A DNA stretch of 64,000 nt from DATFVA01 sp963832715 (GCA_963832715.1 CAWHVB010000005.1:558001-622000), one strand, 5' to 3'; positions 48,001 through 57,245 are shown, counted from the stretch's first letter. The notes: a model not told the origin generated them from the sequence alone. Made by a program: numbers and translations.

Positions 48001-49143
48001 GAATCAAGAATATGCTGGACTACTCTAAGAGGCTCGTAAGAATCTATAGAATGGGGTTCATCCATTGTGTAATAATATTTCAATTTGTTGCCTAAAGCTG
48101 CGAAAGAATTATTATAAGTAACAATACTATCTGCCAGCCAATTTGGATGTTGTTTAAAATATTTATTCCAGATACCATTTGGACCACCATCATAAACTTC
48201 AATCCGATCTACGAATAGCTGTTTATTTCCTAGCCATTGTATTTTAAATTGAACTTTAGCTCCAATATTAAAGGATAAACCGTCCGGTTCTTCCATTGAA
48301 TAAGGCTTGAATATCGGAGTTTGTTCCTGAGGGTATTGATTTGCACTAAAGTAATTGGAATAATTATAATCAAGCAGATAGTCCCCGTAGTCCGTATCCA
48401 GGTCATCTGAAGTTAAGAGTCTGCTTGCTAATATATCCTCTCTCCAGTGGTGCGAATCATCATAATAGGATGTGGTTACAAACAAAGAACATACCGGTAC
48501 TGTGGTGGCAGAAGGAGAATCGATCTTTAATCTAAAATCTGCTCTATACTGTATTGCAAGTGGATTCCAACCCGGCAGGGTATAAGTATACCTTGGGTAC
48601 TGATAATATTTGGGACCTTTTATTATTGTATCCCCGACCTGCGTCGAATTATCGGTTTTGTACCCTATAGTGCCATCAGGATCACTATAATTTACACCGT
48701 GTTCTCGTATTATCTTAACATTCCCATCAAATAATAGATCTTCATTTTCCCCAACTTCCCATTTCCTATATTTAGCACTTGTAAAATAGCTGATCCAATC
48801 AATATTTTGCCACTGTGCATCCACATACCAGGCACCCGTACCGGTTCCCGAATCATTTGCTGCATATATGTAAGGGAATAGCATCAGGCTATCAAAGTTG
48901 GACTGCCTGATTTAACTCGGGCACGCTTTTAACAACCCGCTGAAAAATTGAATTTACTCCCAGGTCTTTTACCTGGTAATATTGGTCATAGAAAGTATAA
49001 TCCTGATCACTGGAGGAAGTAATAAATGTTCCTATAATAAAATTATCTGAGCTCTGTAAAGTATCCTGTGCTTGTATATGGATTGAAATAGAAAAAACCA
49101 TTACAGATAAAAGGACAATAGTTGATATGCGCCCGCTTCCCAT
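45015..49143 (-). CDS. Large T9SS protein with a TIM-barrel-like region and a right-handed beta-helix (frameshifted near 48893)
   Basis: Predicted surface protein of about 1,375 residues. An N-terminal signal peptide (MGSGRISTIVLLSVMVFS) is followed by a long region with glycosidase-like features (YYTMDEPHSIDSY, FFWYAPFGMD, GCQGIYYEEYYS), then a right-handed beta-helix (GNYTCYGNIYLKGN onward, with NGIYLANSSPNIGGNNI), an alpha-helical segment (residues about 1150-1290) and NYPNPFNPTTTI ending KKMLLVK-like. The first 83 codons stop at 48892. Dropping one G (GCA G TCC) at about 48907 joins ELNQA to SNFDSLMLFPY. I recognise the folds but not a specific activity. It lies 13 bp after the next T9SS gene, so they are co-transcribed. 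Confidence 0.8.
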
Positions 49144-49156
49144 TTCTTACTCTTGT

Positions 49157-50884
49157 TTATTTTAAATAAATCATTTTATTTATGTCTGTAAAAACCGGGA
49201 TATTTTGTTCATCACTTACCATTATCTGGTAGATATAAATTCCTGAGGCCAGTCTGGATTTTCCTTCACCTGTTTCACTGTGAGTCTCCGGGGTGAATCC
49301 CACCTCATAATAACCTCCTTCCTGGTATTGATTGACCAAAATTTTAATTAATTCTCCTTTTATATCATAAACATAAAGTTTAACGTAGGCTCTTTCTTTT
49401 AACTGGTAGGCAATCCTTGTTGATGGGTTAAAAGGATTAGGGTAGTTCTGGTATAAACGATAAGCACTAAATATCGCAGGTTTATCATTGTTTATGGCGG
49501 TAATGATTACGTGTCGTTCAATCGAAGGACCCGATTCATTTCCTTGTCGATCAACTGCCGTAAGTTTGAAGAAATAATCCGAGACACCAACCGGGATTAT
49601 ATTCAGGTAAAATGTATCGGTCAGGGAGGTAACTAAATTGGTGGAATCAATCGTAAATCCCTCAACGGTATCTCTGTAAAGATTATAATGTTGAAAATCA
49701 GCCTCAGTGTTTTTATCCCACCTTAAGATTATGTAATCAGTATCTAAAGCTGCAGTGAAGTTAACCGGTATTGCTGGTGCCAAATCATTATAAGCATAAC
49801 GCTCACCGAACGGTCCGCCATATATTCCAATATCACTCCTGCTTTCGTCCACATCAAGTATCGCTGGATCCCCGGCATCGATAAGCGGTGAGAACAACTG
49901 AAGATGAAAATCCTGGCTTAACGCATCATAGAACATCGGGTTTGCTACGAAATTAGTAGTATCAGGCGTGAAATTCTTAAAGTTGATTTCATTGTTCCAA
50001 AGGCTGTTAAACCTGACCACAGGAATAGATCCACCTACTGGATCATACCTTATTCCCTTTTGAGTATTTTCGATGTGATTATTGACTATATAAAGATTGG
50101 CACCAAAAATAGCTTCTCCCCACTCCCCATCATTTCCATAAATAACATTGTTAATAATTGTATCACCGGAGGCAAAAAGTCCGTAACTTCCATTGCCGAA
50201 GAAAAGATTATTATAGACTCTGCCATTTAATCCATCATATGTTTCATAACATGATAAGCAAATAATTGTATTATCAACAAATAAAGCACTGGTATTGGTT
50301 CCTGAGGCATAACTACTGCCTTCTGAATAGATGATATTATTTTTTATGATAGATTGAGCAAAATAATTAGTGATACCCTCGCTTGTATTCTTTACTATAT
50401 TATTAAATATAAAAGGTTTGTTCTGAAAAGGACCATTAATAGTAATGCCTTCATATGCCTGCTGAGACTTACAATATTGAACTACAGAATTTTTACCACC
50501 AGTAATCAAAATAGAGGTTCCGTGTTGAATATCATATGTGAATACGTTGAACCCTGAGAATATACAGCTGTCTAATACTTCAACCGAGTAAAATCCAGCA
50601 AAGAAAGGAACTCCTCTTGTATCAATAATGCAGCTATCTGAGCCAGCTCCGATTAAGGTTAAATTATCTATCATATCAACAACTTCTTCATAAACCCCGT
50701 TTGCCACATAAATGGTATCGCCGAATGAGGAAATATTTATGGCGCTCATTATTGAATCTGCAGCTGTCTCCCAGGTAAGGTAAGGAGGTGTATTACTGCC
50801 GGAGTGGCTGACATAGCGGACTGAAGCAATTGACAATTGACAATTAATAATTAACAATGAGAAGAAAAATAGTAGTTTTTTCAT
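49157..50884 (-). CDS. Right-handed beta-helix protein with fibronectin III-like and T9SS domains
   Basis: Secreted protein of 575 residues. The signal peptide contains the segment LLIINCQLSIAS, which is encoded by copies of the AATTGTTAATT/AATTGTCAATT repeat. The domain from about 25 to 330 is a pectate-lyase-like parallel beta-helix (AINISSFGDTIYVANGVYEE, YNNLFFGNGSYGLFASGD). Next is a FnIII-like domain (ILRWDKNTEADFQHYNLY) and a T9SS domain (NYPNPFNPSTRI). No catalytic triad is seen. Polysaccharide binding or cleavage is possible. It is the first gene of the pair with 49143. Confidence 0.85.
   Translation of the reverse strand: MKKLLFFFSLLIINCQLSIASVRYVSHSGSNTPPYLTWETAADSIMSAINISSFGDTIYVANGVYEEVVDMIDNLTLIGAGSDSCIIDTRGVPFFAGFYSVEVLDSCIFSGFNVFTYDIQHGTSILITGGKNSVVQYCKSQQAYEGITINGPFQNKPFIFNNIVKNTSEGITNYFAQSIIKNNIIYSEGSSYASGTNTSALFVDNTIICLSCYETYDGLNGRVYNNLFFGNGSYGLFASGDTIINNVIYGNDGEWGEAIFGANLYIVNNHIENTQKGIRYDPVGGSIPVVRFNSLWNNEINFKNFTPDTTNFVANPMFYDALSQDFHLQLFSPLIDAGDPAILDVDESRSDIGIYGGPFGERYAYNDLAPAIPVNFTAALDTDYIILRWDKNTEADFQHYNLYRDTVEGFTIDSTNLVTSLTDTFYLNIIPVGVSDYFFKLTAVDRQGNESGPSIERHVIITAINNDKPAIFSAYRLYQNYPNPFNPSTRIAYQLKERAYVKLYVYDIKGELIKILVNQYQEGGYYEVGFTPETHSETGEGKSRLASGIYIYQIMVSDEQNIPVFTDINKMIYLK
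50826..50862. repeat. AATTGTTAATT-family repeat inside a signal-peptide coding region
   Basis: CAATTGACAATTGACAATT and TAATTAACAAT units, the same family as at 21961-22041. On the minus strand they encode LLIINCQLSIA of the T9SS protein at 50884. Confidence 0.7.
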
Positions 50885-51001
50885 ATTTAACTCCTATGCA
50901 GGCAGGTCTTTGCCGAATAAATTAAATCCAACAAATTAAGTAAGGTGTAATTCTGTTGTGCAGTCATCTTATCCCCTAAAGGTTTGGATGAATTTCCTGT
51001 A

Positions 51002-51020
51002 GTACCCTAAAAAAGAGTAC
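51002..51020. promoter_or_regulatory. Near-palindromic candidate operator
   Basis: GTACCCT, 5-nt A-rich spacer, AGAGTAC with one mismatch between the arms. It lies about 118 bp before the start of the minus-strand T9SS gene at 50884. Confidence 0.3.
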
Positions 51021-51233
51021 CCCGGCCATATTGTTTAATTTTACCGAAAGAAGTAGTTATTGAGAATAAAGATATCGGTAAAGGTGTCATATAATATAAA
51101 TAAGATTTATTTATTCCGCATCAGTATAAGTACCAATATTATAAAATCAGTCCGGCTTATATCAGGCTTATTTCCTTCTCTATACCAACTATTTCTAAGT
51201 AAAACAATAGGACAACTTTAGTTAAATGTCGGT

Positions 51234-51349
51234 AGTAATCCGGTGGATCTCCTCTATATATTGCTAAGTAAATAGAAATTAAACATAAACCGTTAAAACG
51301 GTTGGCGTAATTGTCCTGTAATCTGCCTGCACCTCGATAAATCGAGGTG
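51234..51349. repeat. REP-like element, copy 1
   Basis: Contains AGTAATCCGGTGGATCT (51234-51250), palindrome A (AACCGTT-AA-AACGGTT, 51288-51303) and palindrome B (CACCTCGAT-AA-ATCGAGGTG, 51330-51349). The same layout recurs at 51454. Confidence 0.75.
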
Positions 51350-51453
51350 TTAACCTTTTGACGAATTCCTGGTATTTCTCTGCAAGGGATTAAAAATATT
51401 TTGCCTCAGGGAGAAGGATTAAAGAATCGTTTTTTCGCCGTTTGCCAGAGATA

Positions 51454-51554
51454 AGTAATCCGGTTGATCTGTAAACGGTTTGGCAAGTTTTGATAAACTG
51501 TTAAAACAGTTACGTTGGATTCTAAATTACTTATATCACCGGGATAAATCCCGG
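51454..51554. repeat. REP-like element, copy 2
   Basis: Contains AGTAATCCGGTTGATCT (51454-51470), palindrome A (AACTGTT-AA-AACAGTT, 51496-51511) and palindrome B (CCGGGAT-AA-ATCCCGG, 51539-51554). Both stems differ from copy 1 by paired changes that keep base pairing. Confidence 0.75.
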
Positions 51555-51689
51555 CAGCCCAGACTAGTATAGTTGAAATGAATAAACCGAAGTAGTGGGC
51601 TAATGATATAATAAACCGATGAATCAGTGTAATGACGTCAATAATTTAACGCACAGCTAAAAGCTTTAGGCTGGGGTTGGGCGCCAAAT

Positions 51690-52880
51690 CTAAATACCGA
51701 ATTCTTCTTTAGCTTCTTTGAATTTGGAAATTGCAAAATCCAGATCTTCTTTTGAATGAGCCGCAGATATCTGCACTCTTATCCTGGCAGTCCCTTTCGG
51801 TACCACGGGGTAGAAAAATCCTATTACGTAAACTCCTTTTTCAAGCATGCTTGCAGCCATCTTCTGTGCAAGCATTGCATCACCCAACATAATCGGAACG
51901 ATCGGATGAGTGCCTGGCTTAATATTTAATCCTGCTTTTGAGATTCCTTCGCGGAAATATTTTGTGTTCTCTTCAAGCTTATCGCGTAAGTGTGTGTTTG
52001 CACTAAGCATATCGAGAACTTTAATGGAAGCAGAAACAATTGAAGGTGCTACGGTGTTTGAAAATAAATAAGGACGGCTTCTTTGTCTCAGCATATCAAC
52101 AATTTCTTTCCTTGCACTGGTGTAACCTCCGCTTGCTCCGCCGAGTGCTTTGCCGAGAGTTCCGGTAATAATATCAACTCTTCCCATTACACCATTGTAC
52201 TCGTGTGTTCCTTTGCCATGTTTCCCCATAAACCCGACGGCATGGGAATCATCCACCATTACCATCGCTTCATATTTATCGGCAAGGTCGCAGATACCTT
52301 TAAGGTTGGCAATAGTTCCGTCCATTGAGAAAACGCCATCGGTAGCAATCAGTATATTCCTGATCTTAGCTTCACGTGCTTCTTTCAGCCTGGCTTCAAG
52401 ATCATTCATATCATTATTTTTATACCGGTAACGCTGAGCTTTACATAGGCGTACACCGTCTATAATGCTTGCGTGGTTTAATTCATCACTGATTACAGCG
52501 TCTTCTTCAGAAAGGATGGTCTCGAATAAACCGCCATTTGCATCGAAGCAGGAAGTATAGAGGATAGTATCTTCCATTTCAAGGAACTGAGAAATTTTCT
52601 GTTCAAGTTCCTTGTGGATTTCCTGGGTTCCGCATATAAAACGGACGGATGAGAGACCGTATCCCCATTTATCAAAGCTTTCTTTAGCGGCCTGAATAAT
52701 GGTAGGGTTGTCAGCTAACCCGAGATAATTATTCGCGCACATATTCAGAACCTTTTTGCCGCCTTTGACCTCTATAGTTGCCTTCTGCGGACTTGTTATC
52801 ACGCGTTCTTTCTTATATAAACCTTCTTCTTCGATGCCGTGAAGAATTTTTATGTAATGTTGTTTTGTATTTTCAGTCAT
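51690..52880 (-). CDS. kbl: Glycine C-acetyltransferase (2-amino-3-ketobutyrate CoA ligase)
   Basis: PLP enzyme of 396 residues that cleaves 2-amino-3-ketobutyrate with CoA to glycine and acetyl-CoA. The PLP lysine is in TGTLGKALGGASGGY. Other alpha-oxoamine synthase landmarks are NMCANNYLGLADNP, GTQEIHKELE, DELNHASIIDGVRL, VMVDDSHAVGFMG and HPIVPIMLGD. The high similarity of the ANNYLGLA and VRFICGTQ segments to Kbl, and the tdh gene next door, separate it from BioF and SPT. It lies 30 bp after tdh. Confidence 0.96.
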   Translation of the reverse strand: MTENTKQHYIKILHGIEEEGLYKKERVITSPQKATIEVKGGKKVLNMCANNYLGLADNPTIIQAAKESFDKWGYGLSSVRFICGTQEIHKELEQKISQFLEMEDTILYTSCFDANGGLFETILSEEDAVISDELNHASIIDGVRLCKAQRYRYKNNDMNDLEARLKEAREAKIRNILIATDGVFSMDGTIANLKGICDLADKYEAMVMVDDSHAVGFMGKHGKGTHEYNGVMGRVDIITGTLGKALGGASGGYTSARKEIVDMLRQRSRPYLFSNTVAPSIVSASIKVLDMLSANTHLRDKLEENTKYFREGISKAGLNIKPGTHPIVPIMLGDAMLAQKMAASMLEKGVYVIGFFYPVVPKGTARIRVQISAAHSKEDLDFAISKFKEAKEEFGI

Positions 52881-52910
52881 TATTATTTTCCTCCGGTTTT
52901 CGGCAGAATC

Positions 52911-53951
52911 TTATTCTGCCCAGTTCAAAATTATTTTCCCAGAATTCCCTGATCTCATTATTTCAAATCCCTGCTCAAAATCTTTGTATGAAAAATGATG
53001 AGTAATAATGGGGGTAAGATCGAGTCCGCTCTGCACCATTGCCTGCATCTTGTACCAGGTTTCAAACATTTCTCTTCCATAGATTCCTTTAAGATGGAGT
53101 CCGTTAAAGATAACTTTTTCCCAGTTGATTCCTGTATTGGCAGGGAGCAGACCAAGCAGAGCGATCTTTCCGCCATGGAACATAACGTCGATCATATCAT
53201 TTAAGGCGCGGGGACTTCCGGACATTTCGAGTCCGACATCAAATCCTTCTCTCATTCCAAGCTCATTTACAATATCCGGTAATTTTTCTTTTGATACATC
53301 AACAGCGCGGGTCACGCCTACTTTCCTGGCGAGTTCCAGCCGGTAGGGATTCATATCGGTTATTACAACGTTCCGTGCAGCTGCGTGTTTAGCGATGGCT
53401 GCAGCCATTATTCCAATCGGACCGGCTCCTGTTATGAGCACATCCTCTCCCAGCAGATCAAAGGAAAGGGCAGTATGTGTAGCATTTCCGAAAGGATCGA
53501 ATATTGAAAAGATATCTTCAGGGATTTTCGGATCGCAATGCCAGACGTTGGTAACAGGGATGGAGAGATATTCTGCAAAAGCACCCGGCCGGTTAACTCC
53601 TACTCCTTTTGTATTAGGACAGAGATGTCTTCTACCTGCACGGCAGTTACGGCAGTGGCCGCATACTATATGTCCCTCGCCGCTCACAAGCTCGCCGATT
53701 TTAACATCCTGAACATTCGAGCCCATTGCAACAATTTCACCTACGTATTCGTGTCCTGTTACCATCGGGACAGGGATGGTTTTCTGAGCCCATTCATCCC
53801 AGTTATAAATATGAATATCGGTACCGCAGATCGAGGTTTTATGAATTTTAATCAGCACATCGTTAACTCCCACTTCCGGAACCGGCACTTCATCCATCCA
53901 GATGCCCGGTTTAGCATACTTTTTAACAAGAGCTTTCATTTTTTGAGGCAT
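52911..53951 (-). CDS. tdh: L-threonine 3-dehydrogenase
   Basis: Zinc- and NAD-dependent dehydrogenase of 346 residues that oxidises threonine to 2-amino-3-ketobutyrate, the substrate of Kbl. Catalytic zinc ligands are in TSICGTDIH and TGHEYVGE. The structural zinc site is CGHCRNCRAGRRHLC. The Rossmann motif is ITGAGPIGIMAAAIA, and the threonine-type HIYNWDEWAQ segment is present. GAAGGAATT precedes the ATG. Together with kbl it forms the threonine-to-glycine operon. Confidence 0.96.
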   Translation of the reverse strand: MPQKMKALVKKYAKPGIWMDEVPVPEVGVNDVLIKIHKTSICGTDIHIYNWDEWAQKTIPVPMVTGHEYVGEIVAMGSNVQDVKIGELVSGEGHIVCGHCRNCRAGRRHLCPNTKGVGVNRPGAFAEYLSIPVTNVWHCDPKIPEDIFSIFDPFGNATHTALSFDLLGEDVLITGAGPIGIMAAAIAKHAAARNVVITDMNPYRLELARKVGVTRAVDVSKEKLPDIVNELGMREGFDVGLEMSGSPRALNDMIDVMFHGGKIALLGLLPANTGINWEKVIFNGLHLKGIYGREMFETWYKMQAMVQSGLDLTPIITHHFSYKDFEQGFEIMRSGNSGKIILNWAE

Positions 53952-54104
53952 AAATAATTCCTTCGCAAGTCTTTACTGAATTGATATTATGTAAATAATA
54001 AAATATAATTTCAAAATTTTCTAACATTAAAATTAGATATAAGCGGGACAAAGGACAAGAATCAGAATTGATAGAATTGAACGTATCGCATTATCCGCGG
54101 GAAG

Positions 54105-54164
54105 GGAAAAAAGGGGTCTGCTTCAATATAAAGATTCAGTCTGCCGTAAGAGATTCAGACCCCC
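54105..54164 (-). terminator. Terminator after creD
   Basis: GGGGTCTG (54113-54120) pairs with CAGACCCC (54157-54164) around a 36-nt loop that can itself fold. On the minus strand six T follow. It lies 15 bp after the creD stop. Confidence 0.6.
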
Positions 54165-54178
54165 CGAAAAAATCCGGA

Positions 54179-55531
54179 TCAGGAACCGACTTTCTTCAAA
54201 GAACTTAGTTCATACCATTTAATATTTCGTGTAATGTACATTGTCAACGCAAGTATTGCTGTTAATCCAATACTGCCTATAAGCAAAGCATAATCCTGAA
54301 CCTGCAGAGTAATATATACGAAGGAATATGTTATACCAAGTACTAAAACCAGGATCAGGGTCTGTTTCAAATTCTTGAGGATGGATTTTGAATAGAGACC
54401 GATCATAGTGATTACAGAACCACTGGCAATAATATATGCGATATCAAAATTTGTTTGTTCAGAAATGGAGACGAGCAGGGTATAGAAAAGACAGAGTGCA
54501 AATCCTATTAGAATATACTGAAAGGGGTGAACTTTTTTACTGCTTAAAATTTCTACTAGAAAAAAGGTAAGGAAGGTCAGAGAAATAGCCAGCAATGCGT
54601 ATTTGGCGGATCGCATAGCTTTTTGATAATCAGTCATCGGAAGCAGCAGATCAACACCGAAAGAACTATTGCGGAGTCCGTTTATATTCTGATTTCCGAT
54701 CCAGAACTGGGGATAATTTCTGTTCAATTCAAGTACCCTGTAGGAAGCTTTAAATCCTTTTTCATTTATTACCCGGGAATCAGGTAAAAAAGATCCGGAA
54801 AAGCTTGGATCTTTCCAGTCTGAAGTCAGTGTTACATTAGTTTCCTTCCCGATAGGTACAAATCCAAGATGGCTGCTCCCCTGAAGGTGAAGGCTGAAAG
54901 AAAAATTCAGGTTATCAGGATCAGGAGAATCCTGAAATGGATTATTGACAGTAATCCCGGATGTCACCAGTTCCGATATATGAGATCCGGGTTCGACAGA
55001 ATTCGGCCTGCCGTTCAGGTTTACAATTACCTTTTCTTTGATTCCTCTCAGGTCGGAGATATTGATTGTAAGAAATGCCTCATCCCATAAAATCTTATTC
55101 TTTATTTCTGTTATATATTTCTCCATTCCATCAAAATTCCCGGTAAATGATATCCTTGAATCATACACAACCACTTCATAGATCCCTCTATGAAGCGAGC
55201 GGGGATCGATTTTTCCGTTTATTTCCAGTGACGAAGGCAGAATATGAGCCTCTTTCCTGATCTCGCTCACCTTTCCGTTTTCAATTATCTCCTTATTGTA
55301 AGGCAAAGTCAAAATCGGTCCGTAAATTAATTGTTCATCAGCCCATTTAGAGCTTACCTCTGCGACCGCCGTTTGCCGCATTTCCTGCCGTTCATTTATC
55401 AGTGATTGTATGAATGACATAGGAATCATGAGCATCATCATCAGAATGAAAATAGAGAAGAGCTTTAAGATCACAGACCTGCGAATAAATTGGCTGAAGA
55501 TTTCGATGTTTGATTTTTCCGGTGTATCCAT
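54179..55531 (-). CDS. creD: CreD-family inner-membrane protein
   Basis: Protein of 450 residues. After one N-terminal helix (VILKLFSIFILMMMLMIPMSFI) the CreD signature INERQEMRQTAVAEVSSKWADEQLIYGPIL(T) is clear, spanning residues about 45-75. A large periplasmic domain follows, then about five or six C-terminal helices (VHPFQYILIGFALCLFYTLL and so on). CreD affects envelope integrity and beta-lactam tolerance in other bacteria, with an unclear mechanism. It is the last gene of an operon with a winged-helix regulator and a small membrane protein, an arrangement common in Bacteroidota. Confidence 0.9.
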   Translation of the reverse strand: MDTPEKSNIEIFSQFIRRSVILKLFSIFILMMMLMIPMSFIQSLINERQEMRQTAVAEVSSKWADEQLIYGPILTLPYNKEIIENGKVSEIRKEAHILPSSLEINGKIDPRSLHRGIYEVVVYDSRISFTGNFDGMEKYITEIKNKILWDEAFLTINISDLRGIKEKVIVNLNGRPNSVEPGSHISELVTSGITVNNPFQDSPDPDNLNFSFSLHLQGSSHLGFVPIGKETNVTLTSDWKDPSFSGSFLPDSRVINEKGFKASYRVLELNRNYPQFWIGNQNINGLRNSSFGVDLLLPMTDYQKAMRSAKYALLAISLTFLTFFLVEILSSKKVHPFQYILIGFALCLFYTLLVSISEQTNFDIAYIIASGSVITMIGLYSKSILKNLKQTLILVLVLGITYSFVYITLQVQDYALLIGSIGLTAILALTMYITRNIKWYELSSLKKVGS

Positions 55532-55571
55532 AATGATATTCTATATGATTATTGTAAAAAAAATTAATCGT

Positions 55572-55871
55572 TTATTTCTGAGACTTTATTATTTTTTCCA
55601 ATACTTTCAGATGATCATTAAAGGCTGTTCTACCTTCTTTTGTCATAAAATATGTTGTATTGGGTTTCCTGTTGATAAATGATTTTTCCACACCTATATA
55701 ATTTTCTCTTTCCAGCGATTTAAGGTGAGTTGCAAGGTTGCCGTCAGTAACATTGAGGTACTGCTTCAGTGAGCTGAAGTCGAGCTTTTCGTTAACCGCT
55801 AAAGCTGACATTATGCCAAGCCTTACACGGCTCTCAAAGGCTTTATTTAAACTATCGAACGAGACTTTCAC
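55572..55871 (-). CDS. Winged-helix transcriptional regulator (ArsR/MarR-like)
   Basis: Small DNA-binding protein of 99 residues. The winged helix-turn-helix is seen in LDFSSLKQYLNVTDGNLATHLKSLERENYI (around residues 30-60), followed by the wing RKPNTTYFMTKEGR. It has no effector domain. It overlaps the upstream membrane protein gene by 4 bp (ATGA) and lies 40 bp before creD, so it likely controls its own operon. Confidence 0.85.
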   Translation of the reverse strand: MKVSFDSLNKAFESRVRLGIMSALAVNEKLDFSSLKQYLNVTDGNLATHLKSLERENYIGVEKSFINRKPNTTYFMTKEGRTAFNDHLKVLEKIIKSQK

Positions 55872-56486
55872 TGTTCGTACCTGAAATACATGTAAATACC
55901 ATAGGCAATATGAATAAAACCGAATCCGACTGCCCAGAGGATCAGACTATAGGGAATGAAGAAGGCGGCAATTAATCCCAGAACAATCTGAATAAGTCCT
56001 AAAATCTTCACCTCGGCATAAGTAAATTTACCGGCGCTGTATAATGCAAGCCCGTAGAATACAAGCGTCAGGGGCATGATAAGTCCGATAAGGTTTTTTG
56101 AAATTAATTCAAGTATTAATATTTCCTCCGGCGGCAAGAGGAACTGCCATATTTACAAGGAGCTGTCTGGATGCGGCATTCCAAATGTTCTCATTTTTTT
56201 TGAGTGCTTTATAGCGGGAGAGAAAAATAGCTGTAGCAAGTGCGAGCACCAATACCACGACGGCAAGCAGAAGCACTGTTGTAAGATTTGCAGATGATTC
56301 TTCGCTTTCGTAGGCGATCTCAACAGGATTAAACCTGAAAGCAGTATAGGCAATATATGCTCCTGATAAAGCATAAATCCCCGCCATGATGCCGGCCCAG
56401 CCTGAGAGAGTTAAAAATTTGGAGGAACGCTCCATCATTAAACGGATCTCCTCCAAATCGCGGATATAATCTTGTTTGTCTTTCAT
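55868..56486 (-). CDS. Small polytopic membrane protein of the creD operon (frameshifted near 56129)
   Basis: About 205 residues when repaired, with some six hydrophobic helices and a cytosolic N-terminus (MKDKQDYIRDLEEIRLMMERS). The start is ATG 56486. An earlier frame-open region to 56549 lacks a ribosome site. The first frame ends at 56109 with AAGGNINT. Dropping one A from GGAAAT (about 56128-56130) gives LAAGG-ILILELISKNLIG, which joins the second open stretch (55868-56137). The function is unknown. It is the first gene of the regulator-creD operon and might be its sensor, which is a guess. Confidence 0.8.
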
Positions 56487-56679
56487 ATGAAAAGTACTTT
56501 TTATTTCAAAGTTAAAAGATAAATAGCATTCATGCAAGAGTAAAATCAAAAATCAGCGAGCGGGTGATATATATTTCAAAAGGAATGCAGAAAGAGATCT
56601 GCAATTAAGGGGATCTGGCAAGCAGGAAAAGAGTGATACTTCAATGGAAGCATCACTCCGGAATCAACATATAATTTTT

Positions 56680-57096
56680 TCAGATAATTGAATAGAGAGC
56701 GAAATCAGAGTTCATTAAAAGTCCCGGAGAACTTTTATGAATACTCATCTTTTCTTCGAACCATTTCTTTTCGATGCCGTTAGCTTCTGCCGTGGCTCTC
56801 AGCCAGTTAATTTCATTATCCGAAATCTTATTATCAGAAAATGCTAGCCTTAGACCGTCATCTATAAAAGATTCCGCTATTTTTTTATCTGAGAACTTGA
56901 TCGGCTCATCCGTGATATATTTATTACTGAGAAGGCTTTTAATGACATCCTCATAAAAATCACTTGCAAAACCCAATCTTACAGATATATCCTTAATAAT
57001 TTTCTTTTCAGATTCGGCTAATTGATTATCTTTTCTGGCGGTAATTAATAACCCCTTAAGGTAATTGCTCTTATCGATAATTGGTATTTCCATCAA
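56680..57096 (-). CDS. TerB-like helical domain protein
   Basis: Soluble alpha-helical protein of 138 residues. The pattern of two similar helical halves with acidic turns (ARKDNQLAESEKKIIKDI and AFSDNKISDNEINWLRATA) resembles TerB/DjlA-type domains, where D/E residues in the turns can bind metal. The role is unknown. It stands alone between the creD operon and the Omp28-like gene. Confidence 0.6.
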   Translation of the reverse strand: MMEIPIIDKSNYLKGLLITARKDNQLAESEKKIIKDISVRLGFASDFYEDVIKSLLSNKYITDEPIKFSDKKIAESFIDDGLRLAFSDNKISDNEINWLRATAEANGIEKKWFEEKMSIHKSSPGLLMNSDFALYSII

Positions 57097-57190
57097 AATC
57101 CCTGAATTACTTTTCGATAACTAAACTAAGAAAAAAAAGAACTTATACAAATTCATAAATTTTTCATTTTCTAATTTAACAGATTCCAAA

Positions 57191-57221
57191 ATAAAAAACC
57201 CCGCAGAAAGTCTGCGGGGTG
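57191..57221 (-). terminator. Terminator after the Omp28-like gene
   Basis: Perfect 9-bp stem ACCCCGCAG / CTGCGGGGT with a 5-nt loop. On the minus strand a T6 tract follows. It lies 25 bp after the stop at 57246. Confidence 0.92.
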
Positions 57222-57245
57222 TTACTCACAAATATGATGTGCCGG

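Larger units (their letters stand above)
50885..51689. other. 805-bp non-coding region with two copies of a palindrome-pair element
   Basis: The longest gap in the window. I see no gene. It holds a partial GCAGGCAGG palindrome half near 50898, a near-palindrome at 51002-51020 and two related elements at 51234-51349 and 51454-51554, listed separately. Confidence 0.6.

Noticed and set aside
51250..51689. Decayed transposase between the two REP-like elements
   Set aside because: No readable transposase fragment in any frame over this short distance.
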